Shown: positions 38,911 through 48,957, numbered from the stretch's first letter. The stretch is DNA of 64,000 bases from Simiduia sp. 21SJ11W-1 (GCF_024138675.1 NZ_CP090959.1:2635501-2699500); one strand, 5' to 3'. Numbers and translations are program-made. Notes: generated from the sequence alone by a model not told the origin.

Positions 38911-41040
38911 TTAATTTTGCGGCAACAGCCATTCGTTAAAGATGGCATCTACATTTTCACCGGCGGCCAGTGAAAACTTTTGCCGCAAATAGCCCCAGCC
39001 ACTGCCGGGCTCACGGTCTAGCTCTGCATAGAAATTACGATAAAAATCCCACCCGTACCGGGTTTGAAACTCCATCAAAAAACACAGGCCTGCCCAAGGG
39101 TCTGTGCCTTCTGTAAGGCCGGATGCATCGTTACCCGCCAGGTATTTTTGTTTACGGGCTGGGCAATCCAGGTCGCGCTTTGGCAAATTCAGCATTTCTT
39201 GTGCATGCACGCTGAAGATATTCGGCCAGACTTCAATACCCAGCTTGGTGGCGTAATACCAGGTGCCACCGGCAAAGTTGAAATCGTGCCCCAGTTCGTG
39301 GGCAAAGCCCCAATTGCCGTTTTGCGCGCGGGCGGCCCGGGTTATGCGGTCGTTATTGTTAGCGTATACCAGCGCCGGGTCCATGCGCACGGGGTTGCCC
39401 GCCAGCATCCAACCGGGCGCATCTTCGGTATCGGGGTACCAGCGAATGGGCTGGCCGTGCTGCGGGCGCTTGCCACGCAGGCTCACGTGCAATGTGTAGA
39501 TGTCGTCTAAGCGCTTAATGGCGTCGGCAATTTCACTGGCATCTTGCTGTGCAATGCTCGCTGGCAAATGTAAAAGGGTATGTTTGCCCAGCACTTCAAC
39601 CCAGCCGCTTTCAATTTCGCCATAAGGGAAGTTTGCAGCAGCGCCCACCTCGATGGTGGGCACAATTTTGCCCCTGCTGCCATCGGGGTTTACCGCGCTT
39701 ACGGTAACGTTAATGGCACCTTCGGCGCGCGCACGGGTTTCGTAAGATTCCCCCAGGTCGTTAGAGACAATACCACCCACAAACACCACGCCTGCACGCG
39801 GGGCGGTATAGGTCATGGCCTTGCCGGCACAACCTACCAACGGATCTTTGTAGGCCAGGCCAATGCGCACCACCAGGCTGCCAAGCTTGCAGCCGTTTTC
39901 ATATTTTTCGCCATAGCCTTCGGGGCCGTGCATGGGGGCATCGCCTTTTAACTTCCAGCTGCCTTCGGCGCTTACCTCAATGGTTGCGCCCTTTTCCACA
40001 TACAGGCCTGCATTCACCCAATTTTGCGCTGCAGGCACGCGTAAGGTGTAGGTGGTGTAATCGCCCAGGCTTTCAAAACTGAAATAAGACCAGCCGCCAT
40101 CAACCGTATGAGAGGTGGCCGTTTTGGGAGCGTCTGCCGCGCTATTTTCCTGGCCCGTGTTTTCATTTTCAGGCGCAGTGCTACCGTTTTCAGCTTGTGT
40201 GTTCGCTAAATCTTCAAAGGGGCCCTGCCAGCGCTGATTGGCGTTGCCATGATAGCTGTAGATGACGACTTCAAGATTGGCCCTATCTAAATCAATGGCC
40301 CAGTTACCCTGCACCAGTGCGCCCTCTTTCAGGGCCCAGTGCTGCAGGCTTTGCTCGCAAGGGGCGAGTGCAAGGGTGCCATAGTGATCAAGGCTCTGCG
40401 CAATCAGGCAGTAAGATTCATCCAGCACTGTGTGTATTGTGCCGTCTGCTTTTACCAGCCAACGCTGACCCGGCGCATCGCTGCAGGCAGCCAGGCTCAC
40501 AGAGGCTTGCGTGCTGGTGAAATTTTCATCTTCAACGGCCAGGCAATATTCGGGCATCGCTTGTGATGCAATCACACCCCCACGCACAGGCATGGGGTTT
40601 GGTGCATCGCCAGTGCCGGTTTGCTCACCACCCACTGATTCACTTTGGGAGTTGTCTGTGGCATCAATGCCACTGTCGTCGGCTGCACCGGTGTTATCCG
40701 CGCCTGAGGTTGCACTTTCGCTTTCCGCTGGATCACTTGCATTGGGGGCATCTGCGCTATCGGACGCCTCGCCGCCATGTGCATCACTGTTATCAGTTGC
40801 GTCGCCGCTGGCTGCATCATTGCCATCGGTTGTGCCGCCGCTGGCTGCATCATTGCCATCGGTTGTGCCGCCGCTGGCTGCATCATTGCCATCGGTTGTG
40901 CCGCCGTTGGCCGCTCCATCAATCACAACGCTTACCGAGCCGTCGTCATTCACACTCACATTTCCGCTGGCCTCGCCACCGCAGCCGGTGAGCAGAAGGC
41001 CCGGCATTAACAACACCATCAACGCTGTGGCTGATTTCAT
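38911..41040 (-). CDS. M60-like zinc metallopeptidase lipoprotein with ricin-type lectin domain
   Basis: 709-aa predicted surface lipoprotein: lipobox LLLTGC (Cys about 20); a low-complexity Asp/Thr/Ser/Ala tether (about 25-145) with an 11-residue repeat; a ricin-B-like beta-trefoil (about 150-275, repeated Q-W such as GQRWLVK, NQRWQGPF); an accessory beta domain; and an M60/enhancin-type catalytic domain. HELGH at 581-585 and Glu603 fit the M60 rule HExxH-x(8-28)-E. M60 enzymes cleave mucin-like glycoproteins, so host or algal glycoproteins are possible targets. Monocistronic, with its own terminator. Confidence 0.88.
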   Translation of the reverse strand: MKSATALMVLLMPGLLLTGCGGEASGNVSVNDDGSVSVVIDGAANGGTTDGNDAASGGTTDGNDAASGGTTDGNDAASGDATDNSDAHGGEASDSADAPNASDPAESESATSGADNTGAADDSGIDATDNSQSESVGGEQTGTGDAPNPMPVRGGVIASQAMPEYCLAVEDENFTSTQASVSLAACSDAPGQRWLVKADGTIHTVLDESYCLIAQSLDHYGTLALAPCEQSLQHWALKEGALVQGNWAIDLDRANLEVVIYSYHGNANQRWQGPFEDLANTQAENGSTAPENENTGQENSAADAPKTATSHTVDGGWSYFSFESLGDYTTYTLRVPAAQNWVNAGLYVEKGATIEVSAEGSWKLKGDAPMHGPEGYGEKYENGCKLGSLVVRIGLAYKDPLVGCAGKAMTYTAPRAGVVFVGGIVSNDLGESYETRARAEGAINVTVSAVNPDGSRGKIVPTIEVGAAANFPYGEIESGWVEVLGKHTLLHLPASIAQQDASEIADAIKRLDDIYTLHVSLRGKRPQHGQPIRWYPDTEDAPGWMLAGNPVRMDPALVYANNNDRITRAARAQNGNWGFAHELGHDFNFAGGTWYYATKLGIEVWPNIFSVHAQEMLNLPKRDLDCPARKQKYLAGNDASGLTEGTDPWAGLCFLMEFQTRYGWDFYRNFYAELDREPGSGWGYLRQKFSLAAGENVDAIFNEWLLPQN
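40810..40908 (-). repeat. 33-bp tandem repeat in the M60 lipoprotein tether
   Basis: Three 33-bp units start at 40810, 40843 and 40876 (one mismatch in the last) and encode an 11-residue GGTTDGNDAAS motif; degenerate copies flank them. The unit is a multiple of three, so copy changes alter tether length without frameshift. Confidence 0.92.
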
Positions 41041-41253
41041 GATTACACTCCAAAAAGATAGCGGCCCTTAGCGAATTGCATTCAGGCACATTATTTACAG
41101 TGGGCATCATAAAAAGCGCGCAATGGCGTGGGTATTGGCCAGATGGTGATGCGCAGGGCTAGCCCAAACGGGCTAGATAATCAGGCGGATACTAAAGTGT
41201 GACCCAATCGATATAATTTCATCATTAAATTTGGAAGTGACACAGAGGCCACC

Positions 41254-41427
41254 ATGTTCAACATTAACCCACAGCAAGCTATTCGTACCCAAGATTACAT
41301 TTCACCCTACTCCATTGAGTACAGTAATGGCCGCTATGTGATCTACTGGTTAACCAAAATTCTTTCCAGCCACGCATCGCTGCGTGAGGCAGAGTCTGCT
41401 GTTATGGGCTTAAGTGCTGCCGCCTGA
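41254..41427 (+). CDS. Small hypothetical protein, 57 aa
   Basis: An ATG with GAGG 5 nt upstream begins 57 codons (MFNINPQQAIRTQDYISPYS ... YVIYWLTKILSSHASLREAE) ending TGA, followed by a strong terminator about 45 nt on. Not recognised. It has aromatic residues in the middle and a short amphipathic C-terminal half, with no TM or signal. The RBS, the terminator and the free-standing position between two convergent minus-strand transcription units support a real gene. Confidence 0.6.
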   Translation: MFNINPQQAIRTQDYISPYSIEYSNGRYVIYWLTKILSSHASLREAESAVMGLSAAA

Positions 41428-41469
41428 GGCTTGCACGCAGGCAAGGGGTACAGCCTTGCTCACACCAAA

Positions 41470-41500
41470 TAAAAAAGCCCGCACTTGGCGGGCTTTTTGG
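41470..41500. terminator. Bidirectional terminator between the 57-aa gene and the TonB receptor gene
   Basis: AGCCCGC (41476-41482) / GCGGGCT (41488-41494) with a 5-nt loop, flanked by A6 and T5, serves both convergent genes. Confidence 0.85.
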
Positions 41501-41514
41501 TGCTTAAAGGCGTG

Positions 41515-43836
41515 TTACTCCCATTCGTAACCGAAGCTCACGCCAATGGTGCGCGGGCGGCTTGGGCCGAAGAAATGGGCCGGTGCAATACCGCCATTGT
41601 TGTTCATGCCATCGTAGGTATTTTGATTGGTAAGATTTTCAACATAGCCAATCACAGACCAGTTGTCGTCTGAACGGTAGCCTGCACGCAGAGTCCACTC
41701 CTGGTAGGCATCAATCTTGGTTTCATCCAGATCTTCCCAACCACCGCCCCGCTCGGACTCCCAGGTGACTGCCAAGTTGCCTACCACCTGGCCACCGGCC
41801 ACAGGGTAGTGGGCATTCAGCACGGCACTGCCGGCAAATTCCGGCGACCAGAACAGCGAGCGGCCTTCACAACCCAGCGGATCATCCAGGCCACAAATAT
41901 CTTCAAGCTTGTTGGCTTCGGTATCCAGGTAGCCTGCGGCAAGGTAGAGATCCCAGTTTTCGTTCAGCGAGGCAGTAATGGTGCCCTCAAGGCCTTTGCC
42001 GTCTACCTCACCGGCGTTTTGCACGCTGGAGGCGCCGCCGTCTGCAATTACAACCTGCAGGTCTTTGTAGTCGTACCAGAAGGCCGTTAAGGTGACATTG
42101 GCCTTGCCATCGAGAATGGTGTCTTTGTAGCCCAGCTCCCAGGAATCTACGGTTTCCGGATCAAAGATGTTCAGGCTTTGAACGTTCGGATCTATCTCGC
42201 TGCCCCATTCGAAGTCGTCATCAAAATCCATGTTGAAGGTGCCGAAGCCACCGGGCTTGTAGCCCTGGGTGTAGCTTGCGAAGAACATAACCGTATCAAA
42301 CGGACGCCAGCGCACCAGTGCACGCACGGTGGTGTCTTGCCAGCTTTCGGAACCTTTGACGTCGCCATCTGTGTAGAAACCGTAAGCCCAGTAGGCGCCC
42401 AGGTAGCTATCTGGCTCGGGCACATTTTGAGTGAAAGTTTTCTTGTCGTCCGAGTAGCGAACACCCAGGCTTGCATCCAGCGCTGCGCTGAACTCGTAAC
42501 TTAAATCTACGTAGGCAGCCCAACCTTCGTACTCGCCAATGGCGCGGCTGGTTTCATCCAGATTGCCGTTGGCGCTTGGCTCAAAATCGGTGTAGTAATC
42601 GCTACAACCGCCAATAGTGGCATCGTAGTACTCGTAGTAGTAGTACTTGCACATTTCATCTTCGCTGGCACGGAAGAGAAATTTTGCGTCGATAGTTTCC
42701 TGGTAGTAAGACACACCGGCATACCAGCTAAGTGCCTCGCTGCCGGTGGAGGTCAGGCGGAATTCCTGCTGGAAGTAATCACCGGTTTGATCCTGGCTGT
42801 AGTTATTCAGATTGGCAGGCGTGCCGTCGTAATCTTCTGAATAGTAGTAGTCGTGATCTTTGTAGCCGGTGTTGGAGGTAAATTCAGCAAAGCCCAGATC
42901 GTAGGTAAGCTTTAAACCGAGCGATAAAATATCGGCGTTGTCTGCCTCGCCTGAGGCCAGATCAATATCGGCATCGCGCTCGTCGCCGCGCAAGGTGATG
43001 GGGCCATTCGAAGCCTGCAAACGCTCCCAGGTATCGCCTTCGGTCACGGCGCGATACACAGAGCCCGATTGCTCGCGGGTTTCATATTCCACGGTTGTGT
43101 CTATGCCGAGGTTGCCGCTTTGATAGGCGGTAGACCAACGCACAGCGGATTTATTGTGGGCAATTTGATCATCACCACCGAAGTGGTTTTTCACATAGCC
43201 ATCTTCCTCTGAGTGATAACCCGCCACACGCATGGCGAAGTTATCGGTCATGGCCAGATTTACGGCACCTTCCAGCACGCCGTGGCCGCGCTGGCCAATA
43301 TCTACATCAATGTAGCCCGAGTTGCCGCCGTTGAGGTCAGCCTTGGCTGTGTGCACGCTGATGGCGCCACCAATAGAGGAGCGGCCAAACAAAAAGCCCT
43401 GCGGGCCACGCAGCACTTCAGAGCGCTCCATGTCGTACAGGCTGGTTACCGCCGCGCCATTGCGACCTTCATAAAAATCGTTTTTGAAAAATGCAGCCGA
43501 GGGATCCCCGCCCACACCAAAATCCTGCGTGCGGATACCGCGCACGCTTACGGCATCCAGAAAGGAATCTTTCGAGTTACCGGTCACACCGGGCGTGACG
43601 TTAATCAGATCTTTTACGTCATCCAGGTTGTTGTCTTTGGTGAAATCACCAGTGAATGCGGAGATGGCAAGTGGAACATCCTGCACGTTCTCGGCGCGCT
43701 TGGTGGCCGTTACTGTTACCTCTTCCAGCCAATCCTGGGCGTGGGTGGTTGCCGATAATCCTGTGGCAAATACAGCAGCAGTGATGCTGGCGGCGAGCCG
43801 CTTGCGCTTGAGCGCGGTTGGGTGGTTAGTTTGCAT
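41515..43836 (-). CDS. TonB-dependent outer-membrane receptor
   Basis: 773-aa receptor that imports a ligand across the outer membrane using TonB energy. A basic signal peptide (ALKRKRLAASITAAVFATGLSATTHA) is followed by a TonB-box-like EEVTVTATKR, the plug (VPLAISAF ... NVTPGV ... VSVRGI ... ERSEVLRGPQGFLFGRSSIGGAI) and a 22-strand barrel. It is closest in style to Sphingomonad/Cellvibrio receptors for plant or algal compounds. The protein ends in FGYEWE rather than the usual terminal Phe. The ATG at 43836 has GAGG 5 nt upstream; an ATG at 43854 does not. It is co-oriented with the sulfotransferase gene, 48 nt away. Confidence 0.92.
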   Translation of the reverse strand: MQTNHPTALKRKRLAASITAAVFATGLSATTHAQDWLEEVTVTATKRAENVQDVPLAISAFTGDFTKDNNLDDVKDLINVTPGVTGNSKDSFLDAVSVRGIRTQDFGVGGDPSAAFFKNDFYEGRNGAAVTSLYDMERSEVLRGPQGFLFGRSSIGGAISVHTAKADLNGGNSGYIDVDIGQRGHGVLEGAVNLAMTDNFAMRVAGYHSEEDGYVKNHFGGDDQIAHNKSAVRWSTAYQSGNLGIDTTVEYETREQSGSVYRAVTEGDTWERLQASNGPITLRGDERDADIDLASGEADNADILSLGLKLTYDLGFAEFTSNTGYKDHDYYYSEDYDGTPANLNNYSQDQTGDYFQQEFRLTSTGSEALSWYAGVSYYQETIDAKFLFRASEDEMCKYYYYEYYDATIGGCSDYYTDFEPSANGNLDETSRAIGEYEGWAAYVDLSYEFSAALDASLGVRYSDDKKTFTQNVPEPDSYLGAYWAYGFYTDGDVKGSESWQDTTVRALVRWRPFDTVMFFASYTQGYKPGGFGTFNMDFDDDFEWGSEIDPNVQSLNIFDPETVDSWELGYKDTILDGKANVTLTAFWYDYKDLQVVIADGGASSVQNAGEVDGKGLEGTITASLNENWDLYLAAGYLDTEANKLEDICGLDDPLGCEGRSLFWSPEFAGSAVLNAHYPVAGGQVVGNLAVTWESERGGGWEDLDETKIDAYQEWTLRAGYRSDDNWSVIGYVENLTNQNTYDGMNNNGGIAPAHFFGPSRPRTIGVSFGYEWE

Positions 43837-43884
43837 GGGTTCCTCTCTTGTCATTGTGATCCCCGGATTTAGCTGATGTGCTTG

Positions 43885-45465
43885 TTAAACCTCAATGTTT
43901 TCATTGCTAAGTGTCTGCAAAATAGGTTGCAGGTGTTGTTGGTATTTTTTCCAGCGCCCGATGGAGCGGGTGTGCACCGGTTCACGCACTTGCGCTGCAC
44001 TGGCGGTAGCCACAGTGGCAGCTTGGGCATGAAAATCCAGGCAGGCCGCTTGCCAGGGCAGCTCTAGGTATTCAATTAACGCGCGCGCATTGGGTTCAAG
44101 ATTTTGCGCGGTGGCCTCGTAGCTGATATCAAAAATGCGCCCGGGAAATTGCGCGTGATAGTGCGCCATCAAATGCCGGTAGCGCGCGTGGTGGCGCGCC
44201 ATTTCTACTTGATCATAGGAGTGCAGGTAGGCATCGGCAAACAGCTGCTTGAAACTGGCAAAGCAGGCATCCATCGGGTTGCGGGTAAGATGCACAATTT
44301 TCGCGTTCGGCAGCGCTTTTAAAATAAAGGGAATCAGCAGGTAGTTCACCGGCAGTTTATCCACAAAGCGTGCAGTATTGCCCTGCATGCGTTGGGTGGC
44401 CTCCATGTAGAGGTTGCCCACCTGGCGGTAATCCAGATCCAGCGCCGATTTAAACAGCGCCGCAGAAAACCGCTTTGGATCTTGATGGCGGCTAAGCCTG
44501 CGCAGCGATAAACCAAACTGCTGTAATTCACCTGCCGACGTGACATCGCTGTGGCTGGTAATAATGCGCTCAATCAAAGTGGTGCCGGTGCGCGGCTGGC
44601 CCAATACGAAAATGGGTGCGCGGTGATCACTGCCTTCACCTTCTGCCAGCCAATCGGCGGTGCAGTGGCGGGTGAGAAAATCGAACATCTCGATTTCTGC
44701 CGCCTCATCAAAGGCCACCGTGGCCCGCCGGGCACGGGCACCGGCCATGAAGGCCGCAATGGCGCCCTCCCAATCTTGTAAATCTTCACACTCTTTGCCA
44801 ATGGCGTACTGCAAAAATGCCTGCGCGCGCTCGGGCAGATCGGGCCGTGCCAGCAGTGTTCGCATTTGTTGAATGTGGTGGTCGTCACGGGCTTTATGGG
44901 CAGACGCTAGGGCCCAGTGTGCCTGCGCGTGGCCGGGTACTTTTTCAAGTACGGCGCGGTAATCCACAGCGGCCTCTGCCAACTCGCCGTGATAGACGCG
45001 GTTGCTGGCAAGGTTCAACTTGAATTGAATGTTCTCTGGCGCACCGGCCACGGCCTGCTCAAACTGCGCCCGCGCCAGGGTGTGATCGCCCATGCGGGAA
45101 TACACCGCACCTAACACATCGCGTACCAGCGGGTCTTGGGTGTTGCCGGCCTCGGCCTGTTTGAGCGCGGCATCGGCTCGGTTAACCTGGCCTTCTTCCA
45201 TAAACAGCTTGGCCAAGTGGGCCCAGCCGGCGGCGTGATCCGGTTGCAGGCTCGTCACCGAGCCAAAGGCCTGCACGGCGGTTTTGCGATCGCGCATATC
45301 CAGGGCCACCAGCCCCACCAGAAAGTGGGCTTGCACCAGCCGCGGGTTGGCCGCCAACAATTGCTGGCACAGCTGGGCCGCTTGCCGGGGCTGGCCTGCA
45401 TTTAACAGTGCAAAGCCTTGCTTGAGCATGGCGGGCACGGTTGGACTGGCGGTTGCTTGATCCAT
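43885..45465 (-). CDS. TPR-sulfotransferase family protein
   Basis: 526 aa with N-terminal TPR repeats (about 1-250) and a C-terminal sulfotransferase-like domain. The PAPS 5'-loop reads GQPRTGTTLIERII and the 3'-phosphate site LTRNPMDACFASF. Such TPR-sulfotransferases are frequently encoded beside TonB receptors in Xanthomonadales and Cellvibrionales; their substrates are not known. It is the first gene of a two-gene operon with the receptor downstream and is divergent from the antiporter gene. Confidence 0.88.
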   Translation of the reverse strand: MDQATASPTVPAMLKQGFALLNAGQPRQAAQLCQQLLAANPRLVQAHFLVGLVALDMRDRKTAVQAFGSVTSLQPDHAAGWAHLAKLFMEEGQVNRADAALKQAEAGNTQDPLVRDVLGAVYSRMGDHTLARAQFEQAVAGAPENIQFKLNLASNRVYHGELAEAAVDYRAVLEKVPGHAQAHWALASAHKARDDHHIQQMRTLLARPDLPERAQAFLQYAIGKECEDLQDWEGAIAAFMAGARARRATVAFDEAAEIEMFDFLTRHCTADWLAEGEGSDHRAPIFVLGQPRTGTTLIERIITSHSDVTSAGELQQFGLSLRRLSRHQDPKRFSAALFKSALDLDYRQVGNLYMEATQRMQGNTARFVDKLPVNYLLIPFILKALPNAKIVHLTRNPMDACFASFKQLFADAYLHSYDQVEMARHHARYRHLMAHYHAQFPGRIFDISYEATAQNLEPNARALIEYLELPWQAACLDFHAQAATVATASAAQVREPVHTRSIGRWKKYQQHLQPILQTLSNENIEV

Positions 45466-45689
45466 GAAAGCCTGTATTGATTAATGTTGTTGTCATTATT
45501 GTGGCAATCGGCCAACGGCACGTCAGAAGCCTTTGGGCTGCGTGCACATCATTGAACCAAATTGCGCCAACCCGAATAATTATTCAATACCCAATTGGGG
45601 TCAAGTGATTCAATGCTGGCGTAACGGCCTGTGCTTGGTTACATTCCGCTTTTCGTTTGACGCCAAAAACTGCTTTTATCAGGTGCCAC

Positions 45690-47666
45690 ATGCCACATAA
45701 CAATAGCAAATACCGCCCGCTACGGGTGTTGTTCACCACCGTTTTCCTGCTGCTCATAAGCCTAGTAGCCAGCGCCAGTGAAGCACCCGAAAACAGCCCC
45801 TGGAGCCTGCCTGCCATAGTACTGAAGGACGTGCCCTTTAGCATTACCATTGAAGGCGCGAGCCCATTGCAGCAACGCACCCTGTTTGTGAGCATCAATG
45901 GCGAAACCCACCAGGGCACCCTGGCCGATGGCACCCTCACCTTTGAAGGCCTGGTGAGCGCGCAAAGCCCTGCAAAGCTTAGCCTTAACAGCAATGGCCA
46001 CCTGTTGGCCGAGGCTGAAATCACAGCCCTGCCCGGCTGGTTTTCACTGATTCCGGCACTGATGGCCGTAACCATGGCGCTGCTGCTGCGCAATGTGATG
46101 GTGGCGCTGTTTGTGAGCCTGATTACCGGCATCTGGATGCTCTACGGGCTTTCTGCCTCGGGCCTTGGGCACGCCATTCTGGATGCCTGCCAGGTGTATG
46201 TGATTAACGCGCTAACCGAGCGCGAACACATGGAGGTGATTGTATTCTGCTTTTTAATTGGCGGCATGGTGGGCATTATTTCCCGCAACGGCGGCACCAT
46301 GGGTATCGCAGAGCGCATTACCCGCGTGGTTAAGAACCGCTCACAAACCCAGCTTTCCACAAGCTTCTTAGGCCTTGCCATCTTCTTCGACGACTACGCC
46401 AATAGCCTGATTGTGGGCAATACCATGAAGAAGATTTCAGACACCATGCGCATCTCGCGGGAAAAGCTTGCCTACCTGGTAGATTGCACCGCCGCACCGG
46501 TTTCGGCCATTTTGTTTGTTACCACCTGGATCGGCTTTCAGGTGGGCGTAATCAACGATGGCCTGGGCGCCATTTCGGGTTTTGATGAATCGGCCTATTC
46601 GGTGTTTTTAAACTCGCTGATGTTCAGCTTCTACCCGGTGCTGGCCATCGTATTTGTGCTGTTTATTGCCGGCACCGGTAAAGATTTTGGCCCCATGTTG
46701 CGCGCCGAACAGCGCGCATTTCACACAGGCCGCGTGCTGAGCCCCGGCATGGACAACGATTCAGGCCCGGCGCCGGAAGAAAAAGACCTAGAGCCCAAGC
46801 CCGGCGTGCCGCACCGCGCCTTTAATGCGGTGATCCCCATGCTTGTGCTCATTGGGGTAACCATGATCTCCATCTACTACACAGGCCTTGCCAGCCCTGA
46901 TCGTGCCGACGACTCACTGCGCGAAATCATCGGCAATGCCAACTCTTTTGCCTCTATGATGTACGGCTCTGTGGCCGGTTGTATCGTGGCGTTTCTGATG
47001 ACCTTGGGCCAGCGCCTGCTCACCGTACACGAGATTACCGATGCCTGGTTTGGCGGCGCCAAGGCGGTGATGCTGGTGATTTTTGTGCTTACCCTGGCCT
47101 GGTCGCTGTCGGCGGTGAATACCGAGCTGCACACGTCTGATTTCCTGATTTCAGCACTGGGCGACACCTTGAACCCCAACCTGATGCCGCTGGTGATCTT
47201 CCTGCTGGCGGCCTTCATGGCCTTCGCCACCGGCTCCAGCTGGGGTGTGATGGGCATTATGATGCCCATGGTGGTGCCCTTGGCCTGGGCGGTACTGGTG
47301 CACAACGACATGACCGGCACCGAGCACCTGCACATCTTCTACTCCTCGGTGTCGGGCGTGTTGGCCGGTGCCATCTGGGGCGACCACTGCTCACCGCTGG
47401 CGGAATCTACCCTGCTTTCGGCCATGGCCTCGGGCTGTGATCTGATCGACCACGTGCGCTCCCAAATGCTCTACTGCCTAGTGGTGGGTGCCGTGGGCAT
47501 GCTCATTGGCACCCTGCCTGCAGGCTTCGGCCTGCCCTGGTGGCTGTGCATGCTGGTGGGTGCGGTACTGCTTTGGTTGATTGTTCACTACTTTGGCCGG
47601 CGCGCAGAAGATACCCCGCTGCAGGCGAGCCAAACAGCCCCCCATGGCGCGCCCGAAAGCGCCTGA
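45690..47666 (+). CDS. NhaC family Na+/H+ antiporter with exported N-terminal domain
   Basis: 658-aa inner-membrane antiporter of the NhaC family, with about 11-12 TM helices. Hallmarks are FFDDYANSLIVGNTMKKISD, VDCTAAPVSAILFVTTWIGF and GDHCSPLAESTLLSAMASG. Before the transporter core there is an N-terminal hydrophobic segment and an exported stretch of about 100 residues (ASEAPENSPWSLPAIVLKDVPFSITI ...), unusual for NhaC and Ig-like by composition. The ATG at 45690 has AGGTG 5 nt upstream. It overlaps the following oxidoreductase gene by 23 nt. Confidence 0.88.
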   Translation: MPHNNSKYRPLRVLFTTVFLLLISLVASASEAPENSPWSLPAIVLKDVPFSITIEGASPLQQRTLFVSINGETHQGTLADGTLTFEGLVSAQSPAKLSLNSNGHLLAEAEITALPGWFSLIPALMAVTMALLLRNVMVALFVSLITGIWMLYGLSASGLGHAILDACQVYVINALTEREHMEVIVFCFLIGGMVGIISRNGGTMGIAERITRVVKNRSQTQLSTSFLGLAIFFDDYANSLIVGNTMKKISDTMRISREKLAYLVDCTAAPVSAILFVTTWIGFQVGVINDGLGAISGFDESAYSVFLNSLMFSFYPVLAIVFVLFIAGTGKDFGPMLRAEQRAFHTGRVLSPGMDNDSGPAPEEKDLEPKPGVPHRAFNAVIPMLVLIGVTMISIYYTGLASPDRADDSLREIIGNANSFASMMYGSVAGCIVAFLMTLGQRLLTVHEITDAWFGGAKAVMLVIFVLTLAWSLSAVNTELHTSDFLISALGDTLNPNLMPLVIFLLAAFMAFATGSSWGVMGIMMPMVVPLAWAVLVHNDMTGTEHLHIFYSSVSGVLAGAIWGDHCSPLAESTLLSAMASGCDLIDHVRSQMLYCLVVGAVGMLIGTLPAGFGLPWWLCMLVGAVLLWLIVHYFGRRAEDTPLQASQTAPHGAPESA

Positions 47667-48957
47667 ACCAATCGGCCCGGGCGCACCTGAGTGCTACTGG
47701 GCCGACACCGCCACACCGCCTGCCGCGGCCAATCAGCCCCTGGCTGCCAGTTACGATCTGGTGATCATCGGCGCGGGCTTTACCGGCATAAACGCGGCAC
47801 TCACCGCCGCCGAAGCCGGCATGCAGGTACTGGTGCTTGATGCCCACCGCCCCGGCTGGGGTGCCAGTGGGCGCAACGGCGGCTTTTGTTGCTTAGGGGG
47901 CGACAGGCTCGGCATTAGCGCCATCGCCAACACATTTGGCGAAACCGAGGCCAAACACTACGCCCAAGGCCAATTAGCCGCCATCGAGCGTGTAGAAGCC
48001 CTGCTTGCCAACCATCACATAGAGGCAGACCGCTGTGGCCAGGGCGAATGGGTGCTGGCCCACACAACCAAACACCGAGGCGAGCTGACCCAATACCAGC
48101 GGGAGCTGGCGCACTTTTACGGCATTCAGGCCCAGCTGCGCCCCACCGCCAACCTCGATAGCGCGGGCAACGCCAACCCCTATGCCCAACCGGCCCTCTG
48201 GAACCCGGCGGGCTTTGGCCTACACCCGCTCAAATACCTCTACGGGCTACAAGCCGCAGCGCTGGCCGCCGGTGCCCAGTTTCATGCACCGGCGCAGGTA
48301 TTGCAGCTAAAGGCCAGCCCCAAAGGCTGGCGCCTTGGGGGCCGCAACTTCGAACTGTTCGCCCGGCGCGTGCTGGTGGCCACCAACGGCTATACCCCCG
48401 ATAATCTCACCGCCACATTGCGCGGCCGCTTGTTGGCTGCGCAATCAAACATTCTGGTAACCCAACCGCTGCCGGCCAGCACCTTGAAGGCCTTGCACTG
48501 GCAACACCTCACACCCGCCTACGACACCCGCAAGCTGCTCTACTACTTCCGCCTATTGCCCGATGGCCGCCTGTTATTTGGCGGGCGCGCCGGTATTTCG
48601 GAATCTACGACCAGTTTTGCGGCGAGACGGGCCCAACACACGGCAGACTTCCAGCAGCTGTTCCCCGCAGCACACGGCCTTGGCATAGACTACTTCTGGA
48701 GAGGACGGGTTGCCTTGAGCTTTGGGCAAACGCCGCACGTGGCACAACTGGGCAAGGGTTTGTATTGCGCCCTTGCCTACCACGGCAACGGCATTGCCAT
48801 GGGCAGCTGGTGCGGGCATCAGGCAATCAAGCTGATGCTGAACGCCAGCCACCAGTTGCCGCGCTTCATGCAGCGGCCACCCAGGCGGTTTCCGCTCGCA
48901 GCACTCAGGCCCCTCTACCTGGCCGCGGCCTACACCGCCTACCGCTGGTTCGACTAG
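47644..48957 (+). CDS. FAD-dependent oxidoreductase (DAO/PuuB-like)
   Basis: 437-aa flavoprotein of the D-amino-acid-oxidase superfamily. The Rossmann motif is VIIGAGFTGINAALTAAEAG (about residues 39-58), followed by GWGASGRNGGFCCLGG, as in gamma-glutamylputrescine oxidase-type enzymes. The C-terminus has GLYCALAYHGNGIAMGSWCG, a FAD-binding element. It probably oxidises an amine or amino acid; the pairing with NhaC suggests both act on pH or amine homeostasis, but this is inference. The ATG lies inside the end of nhaC (23-nt overlap) with no strong RBS of its own, so it is translationally coupled. Confidence 0.82.
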   Translation: MARPKAPEPIGPGAPECYWADTATPPAAANQPLAASYDLVIIGAGFTGINAALTAAEAGMQVLVLDAHRPGWGASGRNGGFCCLGGDRLGISAIANTFGETEAKHYAQGQLAAIERVEALLANHHIEADRCGQGEWVLAHTTKHRGELTQYQRELAHFYGIQAQLRPTANLDSAGNANPYAQPALWNPAGFGLHPLKYLYGLQAAALAAGAQFHAPAQVLQLKASPKGWRLGGRNFELFARRVLVATNGYTPDNLTATLRGRLLAAQSNILVTQPLPASTLKALHWQHLTPAYDTRKLLYYFRLLPDGRLLFGGRAGISESTTSFAARRAQHTADFQQLFPAAHGLGIDYFWRGRVALSFGQTPHVAQLGKGLYCALAYHGNGIAMGSWCGHQAIKLMLNASHQLPRFMQRPPRRFPLAALRPLYLAAAYTAYRWFD

